Assembly: GCA_012719015.1 (NCBI GenBank)
Contig: JAAYBE010000064.1
Span: forward strand, 1-22,962
Length of the DNA: 22,962 bases
DNA from: Actinomycetota bacterium
GTDB taxonomy: Bacteria > Actinomycetota > Thermoleophilia > UBA2241
Direction of reading: 5' to 3'
Position numbers and translations under genes: made by a program. Shown here in pieces: positions 1 through 8,148 of the stretch. The first letter of the stretch is position 1; every line of letters starts with the position of its first letter. Below the pieces are notes generated by a model. It searched no databases. It was not told the DNA's origin and was given only the letters and a program-made list of their open reading frames with translations.

Positions 1-843
1 CTGCGCGACTACATCGACACGCTGGACGTGGACGCGGCGCACCGCGACGCGCTCGAGCTGCGCCACGACAAGCTCACCGAGCTGATGCGCAAGTACGGCG
101 GCTCGGCCGACGAGGTGCTCGCCCACCTCGAGGAGGCGCGGGCCCGTCTCGCCGCGCTCGAGGGCTTCGTCGCCGACGAGGAGTCGCTGGCGGCCGCCGC
201 CATGGCGGCGCAGGCGGCGGCGGTGGCCGCCGCAGAGCGGCTCGGCGCCGCGCGGCGCCGCCACGCGCCGCGCGTGGCGGCGCGGATCGAGGAGGAGCTG
301 CGCAGCCTCGCCCTGCCGCACGCGACGTTCCGCATCGAGGTCACGAGCCGCGACGACGGCTGGGACGCGCTGGGTCCCACCGGCGCCGACGAGGTGGAGT
401 TCGTCTTCGGTGCCAACCCGGGGGTGCCGCCGCGGCCGCTGCGCGAGACGGCCTCCGGCGGCGAGCTCTCCCGCGCGATGCTCGCCGTCCGCGGCCTGGT
501 GACGCTGGCGGACGACGTCGAGACCCTGATCTTCGACGAGGTGGACGCCGGCATCGGCGGCGTGACCGCGGCGGCGCTCGGAGAGCGGCTGCGCCGCCTG
601 GCCGCGACCCGCCAGGTGCTCTGTATCACCCACCTGCCGCAGGTGGCGGCGTTCGCCGACCGCCAGTTCGCGATCGCCAAGGAGAGCGACCCCGACGAGG
701 GCGTCACCGAGACGGTCGTGCGCCGCGTGGAGGGCGAGGCGCGCCTCGCCGAGCTCTGCCGCATGCTCGGCGCGGCGCCCGACGACGCCGCGGCGCGCAG
801 CCACGCCGAGAGCCTCCTGGCCAAAGCTGCGGCGGGCTCCTGA
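1..843 (+). CDS. recN: DNA repair protein RecN, 3' part
   Basis: RecN is an SMC-like ATPase that acts at double-strand breaks in recombinational repair. The reading frame is open from base 1, so the N-terminal half (Walker A and the first coiled-coil arm, about 290 residues of a usual 550-570) lies outside the window. The 280 visible residues begin in the returning coiled coil with the family-typical HDKLTELMRKYG. They then show the ABC signature SGGELSR (fragment residues about 152-158), the Walker B segment LIFDEVDAGIGG (about 176-187) and the H-loop ITHLPQVAAFAD. The C-terminus looks complete and ends with TGA at 841-843. The gene is separated from pyrG by 271 bases that carry a promoter, so it probably ends the upstream transcription unit. 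I see no clear U-tract terminator after it. Identity is secure from the SGGELSR and DEVDAGIGG pair. Confidence 0.95.
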   Translation: MRDYIDTLDVDAAHRDALELRHDKLTELMRKYGGSADEVLAHLEEARARLAALEGFVADEESLAAAAMAAQAAAVAAAERLGAARRRHAPRVAARIEEELRSLALPHATFRIEVTSRDDGWDALGPTGADEVEFVFGANPGVPPRPLRETASGGELSRAMLAVRGLVTLADDVETLIFDEVDAGIGGVTAAALGERLRRLAATRQVLCITHLPQVAAFADRQFAIAKESDPDEGVTETVVRRVEGEARLAELCRMLGAAPDDAAARSHAESLLAKAAAGS

Positions 844-879
844 GCGCCCGCGCCGGCCGCCGCCGAGGCCCGGGACTCC

Positions 880-907
880 TTGCGGCGGCCGGGTCCGATG
901 GTATACT
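880..907 (+). promoter_or_regulatory. Promoter for pyrG unit (-35 TTGCGG, -10 TATACT)
   Basis: TTGCGG (880-885) and TATACT (902-907) are separated by 16 bases in a non-coding gap. This is close to the sigma70/SigA consensus and stands out in very GC-rich DNA. The predicted transcript would start near 913-916, leaving a leader of about 200 bases before the pyrG ATG. Confidence 0.6.
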
Positions 908-913
908 TGCGCG

Positions 914-1114
914 CGTGATCCGTGGGCTCGCCGGGCATAGCGACGCGCCTGCCCGTCATCCTCGAACGGGCGCGGCCTCGGCCCCACCAAATCCCCCGCT
1001 CGTCTCGTGCAGTGCTGCCGTGCTCCGGGCGCGCCTCCTGGTGGGCGCGACGGGAGCGTTGGACGGCGGCTGCATCCGCACCGGCGGGGTCGACACCAGG
1101 AAGGCTCGGCGGGC
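914..1114 (+). promoter_or_regulatory. Long 5' leader of pyrG, possibly structured
   Basis: These 200 bases between the predicted start site and pyrG do not look coding: codon third positions are mixed in all three frames, unlike the neighbouring genes. Possible helices are CGGGCA/TGCCCG (932-937 with 950-955) and CCCACCA/TGGTGGG (983-989 with 1039-1045), the latter enclosing CCCG/CGGG (995-998 with 1026-1029). I see no U-tract attenuator. A regulatory role is inferred only from the length and folding potential. Confidence 0.3.
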
Positions 1115-2755
1115 ATGACCAAACACATCTTCGTCACCGGCGGCGTCGTCAGCGGCCTCGGCAAGGGCATCACCGCCGCGTCGGTCGGCCGTCTCCTCAA
1201 GCAGCGCGGGCTCAAGGTGGCGAGCCAGAAGTTCGACCCGTACATCAACGTCGACCCCGGCACCATGAGCCCGTTCCAGCACGGCGAGGTGTTCGTCACC
1301 GAGGACGGGGCCGAGGCCGACCTCGACCTGGGCCATTACGAGCGCTTCCTCGACGAGTTCGTGCACCGCGGCTCCAACGTCACCACCGGCGGCATCTACA
1401 ACAGCGTGATCACCAAGGAGCGCCGCGGCGACTACCTCGGCGGCACGGTGCAGGTCATCCCCCACATCACCAACGAGATCAAGAGCCGTGTGCACCGCCT
1501 GGCCAAGATGACCGAGGCCGACGTGCTCATCACCGAGATCGGCGGCACGGTGGGCGACATCGAGAGCCTGCCGTTCCTCGAGGCCATCCGCCAGTTCCGC
1601 AAGGACGTGGGGCGCGGCAACGTCCTGTACGTCCACGTCACGCTGGTCCCCGTCATCGGGGTCGTGGGCGAGCTCAAGACCAAGCCGACGCAGCACTCCG
1701 TGGCCGAGCTGCGCGAGATCGGTATCCAGCCGGACATCATCGTCGCCCGGTCCGAAGAGCCGCTCTCGCAGGGGATCCGCGAGAAGATCGCCCTGTTCTG
1801 CGACGTCGACGCCGAGGCCGTGGTCTGCGCCAGCGACGCCGACGACATCTACCGCGTCCCGCTCAGGATGCACGCCGAGAAGCTGGACGACCTCGTGGTC
1901 CGCATGCTCGGGCTCGAGGTGGGGCCGCCCGACCTGACCGAGTGGGAGGCGCTGGTCGAGCGCATCGACGCCTGCGACGAGCCCGTCACCATCGCCCTGG
2001 TGGGCAAGTACGTGCAACTGCACGAGGCCTATCTCTCCGTGTGGGAGGCGCTCAAGCACTCGGCCATCCATCACGGCCGCAAGCTCGACCTGCGCTGGGT
2101 CGACTCCGAGGATCTCACCCGCGAGACCGTGGCGGAGCGCCTCTGCACCGCCGACGGCGTGGTCGTCCCCGGCGGCTTCGGGCAACGCGGCATCGAGGGC
2201 AAGATCGAGGCGATCCGCTACTGCCGCGAGAACAAGGTGCCGTTCCTCGGCGTCTGTCTGGGCATGCAGTGCGCCGTCGTCGAGTTCGCGCGCGGCGTGT
2301 GCGGCATGGAGGACGCCGACTCCACCGAGTTCGACCCTGAGACGGCGCACCCCGTGATCGACCTGCTGCCCGAACAGAGGGACGCCGACGAGATGGGGGC
2401 CACGATGCGTCTCGGCGCGTCCCGCGTACTGCTTGTCCCCGGGACCAGGGCGCAGGCCGCGTACGACGCCGACGAGGCCTGGGAGCGCCACCGTCACCGG
2501 TACGAGGTCAACAACGACCTGCGCCCGCAGCTGGAGGCGGCGGGACTCGTCGTCAGCGGCACCACGCCGGACGGACGCCTGGTCGAGGTCTGCGAGCTCG
2601 CCGACCACCCCTGGTTCGTCGCCTGCCAGTTCCACCCCGAGTTCAAGTCGCGGCCCACGCGGCCGGCGCCGCTCTTCCGCGAGTTCGTGGGCGCTGCGGC
2701 GCGCGCGCGTCGCGAGCGTGACGACGTGCTGGAGGACGAGTGCGAGCGGGCGTGA
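1115..2755 (+). CDS. pyrG: CTP synthase
   Basis: CTP synthase converts UTP to CTP in the cytosol using ATP and glutamine-derived ammonia, the last step of pyrimidine nucleotide synthesis. The 546-residue product has the usual length and both domains. The N-terminal synthetase domain carries the P-loop-like GGVVSGLGKG (residues 9-18), KFDPYINVDPGTMSP, HGEVFVTEDGAE and EIGGTVGDIES. The C-terminal class I glutamine amidotransferase domain has nucleophile Cys381 in GVCLGMQ and the His507/Glu509 pair in FHPEF. The reading frame extends upstream to 1007, but the family always begins near MTKHIFVTGG. The extra 36 codons have atypical third positions, and AGGAAGG (1098-1104) lies about 10 bases before ATG 1115. 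The stop overlaps a GTG of the following peptidase gene, suggesting translational coupling. Nothing essential is missing. Confidence 0.97.
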   Translation: MTKHIFVTGGVVSGLGKGITAASVGRLLKQRGLKVASQKFDPYINVDPGTMSPFQHGEVFVTEDGAEADLDLGHYERFLDEFVHRGSNVTTGGIYNSVITKERRGDYLGGTVQVIPHITNEIKSRVHRLAKMTEADVLITEIGGTVGDIESLPFLEAIRQFRKDVGRGNVLYVHVTLVPVIGVVGELKTKPTQHSVAELREIGIQPDIIVARSEEPLSQGIREKIALFCDVDAEAVVCASDADDIYRVPLRMHAEKLDDLVVRMLGLEVGPPDLTEWEALVERIDACDEPVTIALVGKYVQLHEAYLSVWEALKHSAIHHGRKLDLRWVDSEDLTRETVAERLCTADGVVVPGGFGQRGIEGKIEAIRYCRENKVPFLGVCLGMQCAVVEFARGVCGMEDADSTEFDPETAHPVIDLLPEQRDADEMGATMRLGASRVLLVPGTRAQAAYDADEAWERHRHRYEVNNDLRPQLEAAGLVVSGTTPDGRLVEVCELADHPWFVACQFHPEFKSRPTRPAPLFREFVGAAARARRERDDVLEDECERA

Positions 2756-3864
2756 CGTCGGAGCTGGTCGAGCTCTTCGTGCGGCTGGCCGGCATCGCGT
2801 CGCCGACGGGGTCCGAACGCGAGGTGGCCGACGCCGTGACGGAGTACCTCGGCGCTCTCGGCCTCGAGGTGATCGAGGACGCCGGCGCCGCGGTCACCGG
2901 CTGCGGCTGCGGCAACCTCGTGGCGCGCATCCCGGGCGAGGGGAGGGCGGAGCCCGTCGCCCTGTGCGCCCACCTCGACACGGTGCCCGTCGCGGGGCCG
3001 CCGCAGGTGAGCGTTGTGGACGGCTGGGTGCGCAGCGACGGAACGACCGTGCTCGGCGCCGACGACAAGGCCGCCGTGGCGACGCTGCTGATGCTCGCCG
3101 GGGAGCTGGTCGCGGACCGTCCGGCGATGGACGTGGAGCTGGTGTTCACCGCCGGCGAGGAGGCCGGGCTCCTGGGCGCCGCGGCGCTGGACCTGGACGC
3201 GCTGAGGGCCCGCCGGGCGTTCGTCTTCGACAGCGACGGAGAGCCCGGGACGCTCGTCGTCGCGTCGCCGACGCAGAAGGTCGTCGCGGCCGAGTTCGTG
3301 GGCCGGTCGGCCCACGCCGGGATGGCGCCCGAGCTGGGCCGCAGCGCCGTCGTCGCGGCGGCGCACGCGATCGGCGCCATGCGGCTGGGTCGCATCGACG
3401 CCGAGACGACGGCCAACATCGGGCTGGTGCAGGGAGGCACGGCCACCAACGTCGTCCCCGAGCGCTGCCGCATCTCCGGTGAGGCGCGCAGTCACGATGG
3501 GCAGAAGCTCGCCACCGTGGTGGACGAGATAGTGCAGGCGGCCGCGGCGGCCGCGACGGCCGCGGGCGTCGACGTCGAGTTCGACCTGCAGGAGGGGTTC
3601 CGCGGCTACCGGCACGCGCCGGACAGCCCGCTGCTGGCCGTCGGGACGCGTGCCGCCGGTCTGGCCGGCCTGGAGCCGCGCCTGGTCGAGGGCGGCGGCG
3701 GATCGGACGCCAACGTCTTCAACGCCGCCGGCCTGCCGGCGCTCACGCTCGGGGTCGGGTTCGAGCACGCGCACTCCACCCGGGAGCGGATCAGCCTCGA
3801 CGTGCTGGGCCGGCTGGCCGACATGGCGGCGGCGGTGGTGCAGGCCGCCGGGGCCGCCGCGTAG
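2740..3864 (+). CDS. M20-family metallopeptidase, PepT-like
   Basis: This is a zinc-dependent exopeptidase of the M20 (PepT/ArgE/DapE) superfamily, probably a cytosolic di- or tripeptidase. Visible motifs in order are AHLDTVP (HxD metal ligand), GADDKAAVATLL (bridging Asp), TAGEEAGLLGA (catalytic and ligand Glu), the dimerisation-domain segment GRSAHAGMAPELG, GGTATNVVPE, and the C-terminal EGGGGSDANVFN and HAHSTRE. All expected metal-site regions are present, and the 374-residue length is normal for PepT-like proteins. Two GTG starts are possible: 2740, four bases after GGAGG at 2731-2735, and 2752, which overlaps the pyrG stop as GTGA. The longer form is given here, and the difference is only four residues. 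It sits tightly between pyrG and xerD. Substrate specificity cannot be read from the sequence, so PepT proper is only one possibility. Confidence 0.88.
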   Translation: MRAGVTSELVELFVRLAGIASPTGSEREVADAVTEYLGALGLEVIEDAGAAVTGCGCGNLVARIPGEGRAEPVALCAHLDTVPVAGPPQVSVVDGWVRSDGTTVLGADDKAAVATLLMLAGELVADRPAMDVELVFTAGEEAGLLGAAALDLDALRARRAFVFDSDGEPGTLVVASPTQKVVAAEFVGRSAHAGMAPELGRSAVVAAAHAIGAMRLGRIDAETTANIGLVQGGTATNVVPERCRISGEARSHDGQKLATVVDEIVQAAAAAATAAGVDVEFDLQEGFRGYRHAPDSPLLAVGTRAAGLAGLEPRLVEGGGGSDANVFNAAGLPALTLGVGFEHAHSTRERISLDVLGRLADMAAAVVQAAGAAA

Positions 3865-3882
3865 CGGCGGCGGAGCGGCGTC

Positions 3883-4878
3883 ATGGCCGATCAGCCGAGA
3901 CCGACCGGTGGCGGCGCCGCTGCCCGCGGGCGGGCGGACACCGGTCGACGCCGGGGCACCCGTGACCCGGCGCCCGCCGACCCGCGGATCGCCGAGTTCC
4001 TCGACCATCTGCGCTACGAGCGCGGCCTCAGCGACAACACGGTGGCCGCCTACGGTCGCGACCTCGCCGCCTTCACGACGTTCCTCGCCGGCGCCGGCAC
4101 GGTTCCGGGGACGGCGACGGCGGACGAGGTGCACGCCTGGTTCGCCGGGCCGGGCGGCGCCGGCGCCGGCGCCAGCGTGGCGCGGCGCACCGCGGCGGTG
4201 CGCGGCCTCTACGCCTACCTCGTGCGCGAGGGGGTGCGTGAGGACGACCCCACGGCGCGGCTGCGCACGCCCCGGCTCGGCCAGGACCTGCCCCGTGTGC
4301 TCAGCGTCGAGGAGGTGGAGGCCGTCCTCGCTGCGGTGGTCCCCGCCGGGCCCCTCGGCCAGCGCGACCTCGCCGCCCTGGAGCTGCTGTACGGGTGCGG
4401 GCTGCGCGTCAGCGAGCTGCTCGGTCTGCGCGACGGCGACGTCGACGTGGAGGGCGGCCTGGTGCGCTGTGTCGGCAAGGGCGACAAGGAGCGCGTCGTG
4501 CCCATGGGTTCGGCCGCGGCGGCAGCCGTCTCCCGCTACGTCGCCGACGGGCGGCGCCGCCTGCTTAGGGGTCGCCGCCGCCCCGAGCTCATCCTCAACG
4601 CCCGCGGCGGCCCGCTCACCCGTCAGGGCGTCGACTACGTCCTCCGCAAGGTCCTGCGGCGGGCGGACATGCTCGGCGCGGCCAGCGCCCACACCTTCCG
4701 GCACTCGTTCGCCACCCACCTCCTCGCCGCCGGCGCGGACCTGCGCAGCGTGCAGGAGATGCTCGGTCACGCCGACGTCGCGACCACCCAGCTGTACACT
4801 CACGTGACCGTCGAGCATCTGCGCGAGGTGTTCCTCGAGACCCACCCGCGGGCGCGGCGGCGACGGCAGGCGGAATGA
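3883..4878 (+). CDS. xerD: Tyrosine recombinase XerD-type
   Basis: This is a site-specific tyrosine recombinase, likely the chromosomal XerD-type enzyme that resolves chromosome dimers at dif with a XerC partner. The core-binding SAM-like domain (about residues 35-125, FLDHLRYERGLSDNTVAAYGRDL) precedes the catalytic domain. The full active site is visible: Arg175 (GLRVSELL), Lys199 (GKGDKER), His270-x-x-Arg273 (HTFRHSFATHLL), His296 (MLGHADV) and nucleophile Tyr305 (QLYTHV). The length of 331 exceeds the usual ~300 because of a hydrophilic, Gly/Arg-rich N-terminal extension of about 30 residues. A later start may be the real one, but the extension is GC3-rich like the rest of the gene. It begins 18 bases after the peptidase stop and lies upstream of deoB, a xerD-deoB pairing common in Gram-positive genomes. 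A XerC or phage-type integrase is a less likely alternative. Confidence 0.88.
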   Translation: MADQPRPTGGGAAARGRADTGRRRGTRDPAPADPRIAEFLDHLRYERGLSDNTVAAYGRDLAAFTTFLAGAGTVPGTATADEVHAWFAGPGGAGAGASVARRTAAVRGLYAYLVREGVREDDPTARLRTPRLGQDLPRVLSVEEVEAVLAAVVPAGPLGQRDLAALELLYGCGLRVSELLGLRDGDVDVEGGLVRCVGKGDKERVVPMGSAAAAAVSRYVADGRRRLLRGRRRPELILNARGGPLTRQGVDYVLRKVLRRADMLGAASAHTFRHSFATHLLAAGADLRSVQEMLGHADVATTQLYTHVTVEHLREVFLETHPRARRRRQAE

Positions 4879-4909
4879 TGCACCGCGGAAGAGAGCGGGG
4901 AGGTGGAAC

Positions 4910-6043
4910 GTGACGCGGGTGTTCGTGTGCGTGCTCGACGGCTGCGGCGCCGGGGCGCTGCCGGACGCCGCCGCCTACGGCGACGAGGGCTCGGACACGC
5001 TGCGGCACGTGATCGAGCGGACCGGCGTGCCGCTGCCGAACCTCGCCGCGCTCGGCCTCGGCGAGATCGTGGGGCTGCCGCTGGCGGCGCCGCGCCCCGA
5101 GGCGACCTACGGCCGCCTCCTCGAGCGCGGCGCCGGCAAGGACAGCACCACCGGGCACTGGGAGATCATGGGGGTCGTGCTGCAGGAGCCCTTCCCGACG
5201 TATCCCGAGGGCTTCCCGCCGGAGGTGATCGAGCCGTTCGAGGCGGTCGTGGGCCGGCGCGTGCTCTGCAATCGGCCGGCCTCCGGGACGGCCGTCATCG
5301 AGCAGCTCGGCGACGAGCACGTCGCCACCGGCCGCCCGATCGTGTACACGTCGGCCGACTCCGTGTTCCAGGTCGCCTGCCACGAGGACGTGGTGCCGGT
5401 CGCGCAGTTGTACGCGTGGTGCGAGGCGGCGCGCGGGATCCTGCGCGGACCGCACGCCGTGGGCAGGGTGATCGCGCGGCCCTTCAGCGGCGTCTCCGGC
5501 CGCTACGCACGGACGCCGCGCCGCCGCGACTACTCGCTGGCGCCCCCGGGGCCCACGTACCTCGACCTCCTGCAGGAGCGCGGCGTCCCGGTCGTCGGAG
5601 TCGGCAAGATCGGCGAGATCTTCGCGCAGCGCGGCGTCGACGTGGACGACCACACCACCGACAACGCGGCGGGCATGGCGGCGTGCTCGCGCCACCTGCG
5701 CGAGATGGAGCACGGGCTGCTGTTCGCCAACCTCGTCGACTTCGACCAGGTGTGGGGACACCGCAACGACGTGGAGGGGTTCGCCGCCGGGCTCGCCGCC
5801 GTGGACGCGGCGCTGGCGGAGTGGGAGGCGCTGCTCGGCGGGGAGGACGTCCTCATGCTCTGCGCCGACCACGGCGTCGACCCGACCACCGCGAGCACGG
5901 ACCATTCGCGCGAGTACTCGCCCCTCCTCGCCCTCGGCCTCGCCCCCGGCCGCTACGACGGCGCCCAGGAGGACGTCGGCGCGACCGCCTTCGTCCACCT
6001 CACCGGCGAGGAGCCGCCGCTCCCGGGCCGGGTCATCGGGTGA
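4910..6043 (+). CDS. deoB: Phosphopentomutase
   Basis: DeoB interconverts ribose or deoxyribose 1-phosphate with the 5-phosphate, linking nucleoside phosphorolysis to the pentose phosphate pool. It belongs to the alkaline-phosphatase superfamily and binds two Mn ions. Metal-site residues are visible: Asp10 (VLDGCGAG), the phospho-acceptor Thr region GKDSTTGHWE (Thr80/81), Asp279 and His284 (VDFDQVWGH), Asp320-His321 (CADHG) and His332 (TDHSREY). The Asp279-His284 spacing matches the known enzymes. At 377 residues it is near the usual 390. The start is GTG 4910, chosen because GGGGAGGT (4897-4904) lies 5 bases upstream. The stop overlaps an in-frame GTG of the next gene. It forms a salvage cluster with the two nucleoside phosphorylases that follow. 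Confidence 0.95.
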   Translation: MTRVFVCVLDGCGAGALPDAAAYGDEGSDTLRHVIERTGVPLPNLAALGLGEIVGLPLAAPRPEATYGRLLERGAGKDSTTGHWEIMGVVLQEPFPTYPEGFPPEVIEPFEAVVGRRVLCNRPASGTAVIEQLGDEHVATGRPIVYTSADSVFQVACHEDVVPVAQLYAWCEAARGILRGPHAVGRVIARPFSGVSGRYARTPRRRDYSLAPPGPTYLDLLQERGVPVVGVGKIGEIFAQRGVDVDDHTTDNAAGMAACSRHLREMEHGLLFANLVDFDQVWGHRNDVEGFAAGLAAVDAALAEWEALLGGEDVLMLCADHGVDPTTASTDHSREYSPLLALGLAPGRYDGAQEDVGATAFVHLTGEEPPLPGRVIG

Positions 6044-6054
6044 GGGATCCGGGG

Positions 6055-6843
6055 ATGGAGGGAGCGCTGCGCCGCCTGGCCGCGTGGCGGCCGCACGCCG
6101 CCGTGGTGTACGGGTCCGGCCTCTGGCAGCGGCCGGCCGGGGCGCGCGTCGAGGAGGAGATCCCGTACGACGCGCTCGGCTGGCCGGCCGGCGGCGTGCC
6201 CGGACACGACGACGTGCTGCGGCTCGCCGCCGTGCCCGGCGGCGCCGGCGGCGAGCTCCGTCTCGCGTTCGCCTGCGGGCGGCCGCACCGGTACGAGGGC
6301 CGGTCCGACGAGGAGCTCGAGGCGCCGGTGCGGGCGCTGGCCTCCAGCGGTGTGCGCCGGCTCCTGCTCACCAACTCCTGCGGGGCGCTGCGTCCCCGGG
6401 CCGCCGTCGGCCGCGCCGCCGTCTGCTCGGCGGTCGTCGACCTGCAGCGGCCGCCGGAGGACGAGCGGCCGGAGCGCCTGGCCGTGTGTCGGGTCGCGGC
6501 GGCCGGCCGCGTGGCCGCCGCTCTCGGGGCGGACGCGCTCGCTGGCGCGGCCACCTACGTCGCCGTCTGCGGCCCCCAGTTCGAGACGCCCGCCGAGGCG
6601 GCGTGGCTCTCCGGCTACGGCGACGTGGTCGGCATGTCGGCGGCCCCGGAGGTCCGCGCCGCGGCGGCCGCCGGCGTGGACTGCTGCCTCGTCGCGCTGG
6701 TCGCCAACAGGGCGGGGGCGGCGGGCTCGCACGGCGACGTGCTCCTCGCCGGGAGGCGGCTCGCCCGCCTGCTCGCCGCCGGCCTCTCACGCATCCTCAC
6801 GGCGCGCTGGCCGGAGCTCGCCGCCGCCCCAGGGAGGGAGTGA
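6055..6843 (+). CDS. Class I purine nucleoside phosphorylase, divergent
   Basis: Predicted to cleave purine nucleosides with phosphate to base and pentose 1-phosphate, which DeoB then isomerises. Family motifs align with the trimeric PNP/MTAP class: GSGLWQ (phosphate loop), VPGHDD, GRPHRYEG (Arg, His and Tyr retained), TNSCGALRP (degraded form of TNAAGGLNP), GPQFETPAEA, VGMSAAPEV, VANRAGA and SHGDV. Active-site Glu, Met and Asn positions are kept. The product is 262 residues, slightly short of the usual 270-290. ATG 6055 follows GAGGGA (6042-6047) with 7-base spacing; GTG 6040, overlapping the deoB stop, is an alternative adding five residues. The reading frame extends back through deoB without a stop, but that part is a shadow. 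MTA phosphorylase or a xanthosine-type enzyme cannot be excluded. Confidence 0.85.
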   Translation: MEGALRRLAAWRPHAAVVYGSGLWQRPAGARVEEEIPYDALGWPAGGVPGHDDVLRLAAVPGGAGGELRLAFACGRPHRYEGRSDEELEAPVRALASSGVRRLLLTNSCGALRPRAAVGRAAVCSAVVDLQRPPEDERPERLAVCRVAAAGRVAAALGADALAGAATYVAVCGPQFETPAEAAWLSGYGDVVGMSAAPEVRAAAAAGVDCCLVALVANRAGAAGSHGDVLLAGRRLARLLAAGLSRILTARWPELAAAPGRE

Positions 6844-6844
6844 C

Positions 6845-8134
6845 GTGGACTTCGTGCACGACGTGATCGTCCGCAAGCGCGACGGCGGCGAGCTGGACGA
6901 ACCCCGCCTGCGCACGTTCGTCGCCGGCGTGGTCAGCGGCGCGGTGCCGTCCTACCAGGCCAGCGCGCTGCTCATGGCCATGGTGCTGCGCGGCTTGAGC
7001 GACGACGAGACGCTCTGGCTGGCGCGGGCGATGATCGACAGCGGCAAGACGCTGGACCTCGGCGTGCTGCGTCGCCCCGTCCTCGACAAGCACTCGAGCG
7101 GAGGGGTCGGCGACAAGGTCACCCTGGTCCTGGCGCCGCTGGTCGCCGCCTGCGGCGCGGTGTTTGGGAAGATGTCGGGACGGGGCCTGGGGCACACCGG
7201 GGGCACGCTCGACAAGCTCGAGTCCATCCCCGGGTTCCGCGTGAAGCTCCCCCAGGGCGACTTCCTGCGGCAGCTGGAGCGCATCGGCGTGGCCGTCGTC
7301 AGCCAGAGCGAGCGGGTCGTGCCCGCCGACCGCCTGCTGTACGCGTTGCGCGACGTGACGGGGACCGTCGAGAGCGACGGGCTCATCGCGGCGAGCATCA
7401 TGGCCAAGAAGGTCGCGAGCGGCACCTCGGCGGTGGCGCTCGACCTCAAGGTGGGGAGGGGGGCGTTCGCCGCCGACCTCGCCCACGCGAGGGAGATCGG
7501 CCGTCTCTGCCGCCTCATCGGGGACGCGTGCGGGCGGCCCACCACGTGTCTCTTCAGCGCCATGGAGCAGCCGCTGGGCCGCGCCGTCGGCAACCGGCTG
7601 GAGGTGGAGGAGGCGTGGCAGGTGCTGTCGGGCGAGGGCCCTGCCGACGTCCGCGAGCTCGTTCTCGAGCTGGCCGCGGAGCTGCTGCCGTCCGCCGACC
7701 TCGGCCTGGACGCGGGTGAGGCCCGGGCCCGGGCCGAGGCGGCGCTCGACGACGGCCGCGCCGCGGAGCACTTCGAGCGCTGGTGCTTCGTCCAGGGCGG
7801 CGATTGGCGCCCCGGGCAGTTCCATCGGCTGGCCGGACACGAGACGGAGGCTCCGCAGGACGGGTTCGTGACCCGCGTCGACGCGCTCGCCGTCGGTCGT
7901 GCGGCCCAGGTCGCGGGCGCCGGGCGACAGACGGTCGACGACAAGGTCGATCCCGCCGCCGGCGTGCTCCTCCACCACAAGCTCGGCGAGGCGGTGGCCG
8001 CGGGAGAACCGCTGGCGACGGTGTTCTCCCGGGACCCGGCCCGGCGGCAGGAGGCCGGCGCCCTGCTCGAGGCGGCGTTCACGCTGGCCGACCGGCCGGC
8101 GCCGGCAGCGCCGCTCATCCTCGGACGGGCCTGA
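6845..8134 (+). CDS. deoA: Pyrimidine-nucleoside (thymidine) phosphorylase
   Basis: This enzyme phosphorolyses thymidine, deoxyuridine or uridine to the base and (deoxy)ribose 1-phosphate, the substrate of DeoB. The glycosyltransferase family 3 signature is intact: DKHSSGGVGDK (about residues 80-90, phosphate and K+ site) and SGRGLGHTGGTLDKLES. These are followed by GLIAASIMAKKVASGT and LDLKVGRGAF. The C-terminal domain ends with VDPAAGVLLHHKLGEAVAAGEPL, typical of the family. The length of 429 matches the 433-440 norm. The start is GTG 6845, preceded by GGGAGGGAG (6832-6840), two bases after the preceding stop, so the three salvage genes are clearly co-transcribed. Whether it is strictly thymidine-specific (deoA) or broad (pdp) cannot be judged, so the symbol is provisional. 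Confidence 0.93.
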   Translation: MDFVHDVIVRKRDGGELDEPRLRTFVAGVVSGAVPSYQASALLMAMVLRGLSDDETLWLARAMIDSGKTLDLGVLRRPVLDKHSSGGVGDKVTLVLAPLVAACGAVFGKMSGRGLGHTGGTLDKLESIPGFRVKLPQGDFLRQLERIGVAVVSQSERVVPADRLLYALRDVTGTVESDGLIAASIMAKKVASGTSAVALDLKVGRGAFAADLAHAREIGRLCRLIGDACGRPTTCLFSAMEQPLGRAVGNRLEVEEAWQVLSGEGPADVRELVLELAAELLPSADLGLDAGEARARAEAALDDGRAAEHFERWCFVQGGDWRPGQFHRLAGHETEAPQDGFVTRVDALAVGRAAQVAGAGRQTVDDKVDPAAGVLLHHKLGEAVAAGEPLATVFSRDPARRQEAGALLEAAFTLADRPAPAAPLILGRA

Positions 8135-8148
8135 GGCGGGTGGCCGCG

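Noticed and set aside
922..930. GGGCT near the pyrG start site, as in Bacillus CTP-sensed reiterative transcription
   Set aside because: It lies about 17 bases after the -10 element rather than at the start site, and no U-tract attenuator follows.
4772..4800. TACACT near the xerD end as a promoter for deoB
   Set aside because: The bases encode the conserved catalytic tyrosine motif LYTHV, and the upstream CCGACG is a poor -35.
4903..6843. 646-codon plus-strand frame that would fuse a leader through deoB to the purine nucleoside phosphorylase
   Set aside because: The deoB frame contains all phosphopentomutase motifs. The other frame is meaningful only after 6040-6055, where the phosphorylase starts with its own Shine-Dalgarno site.
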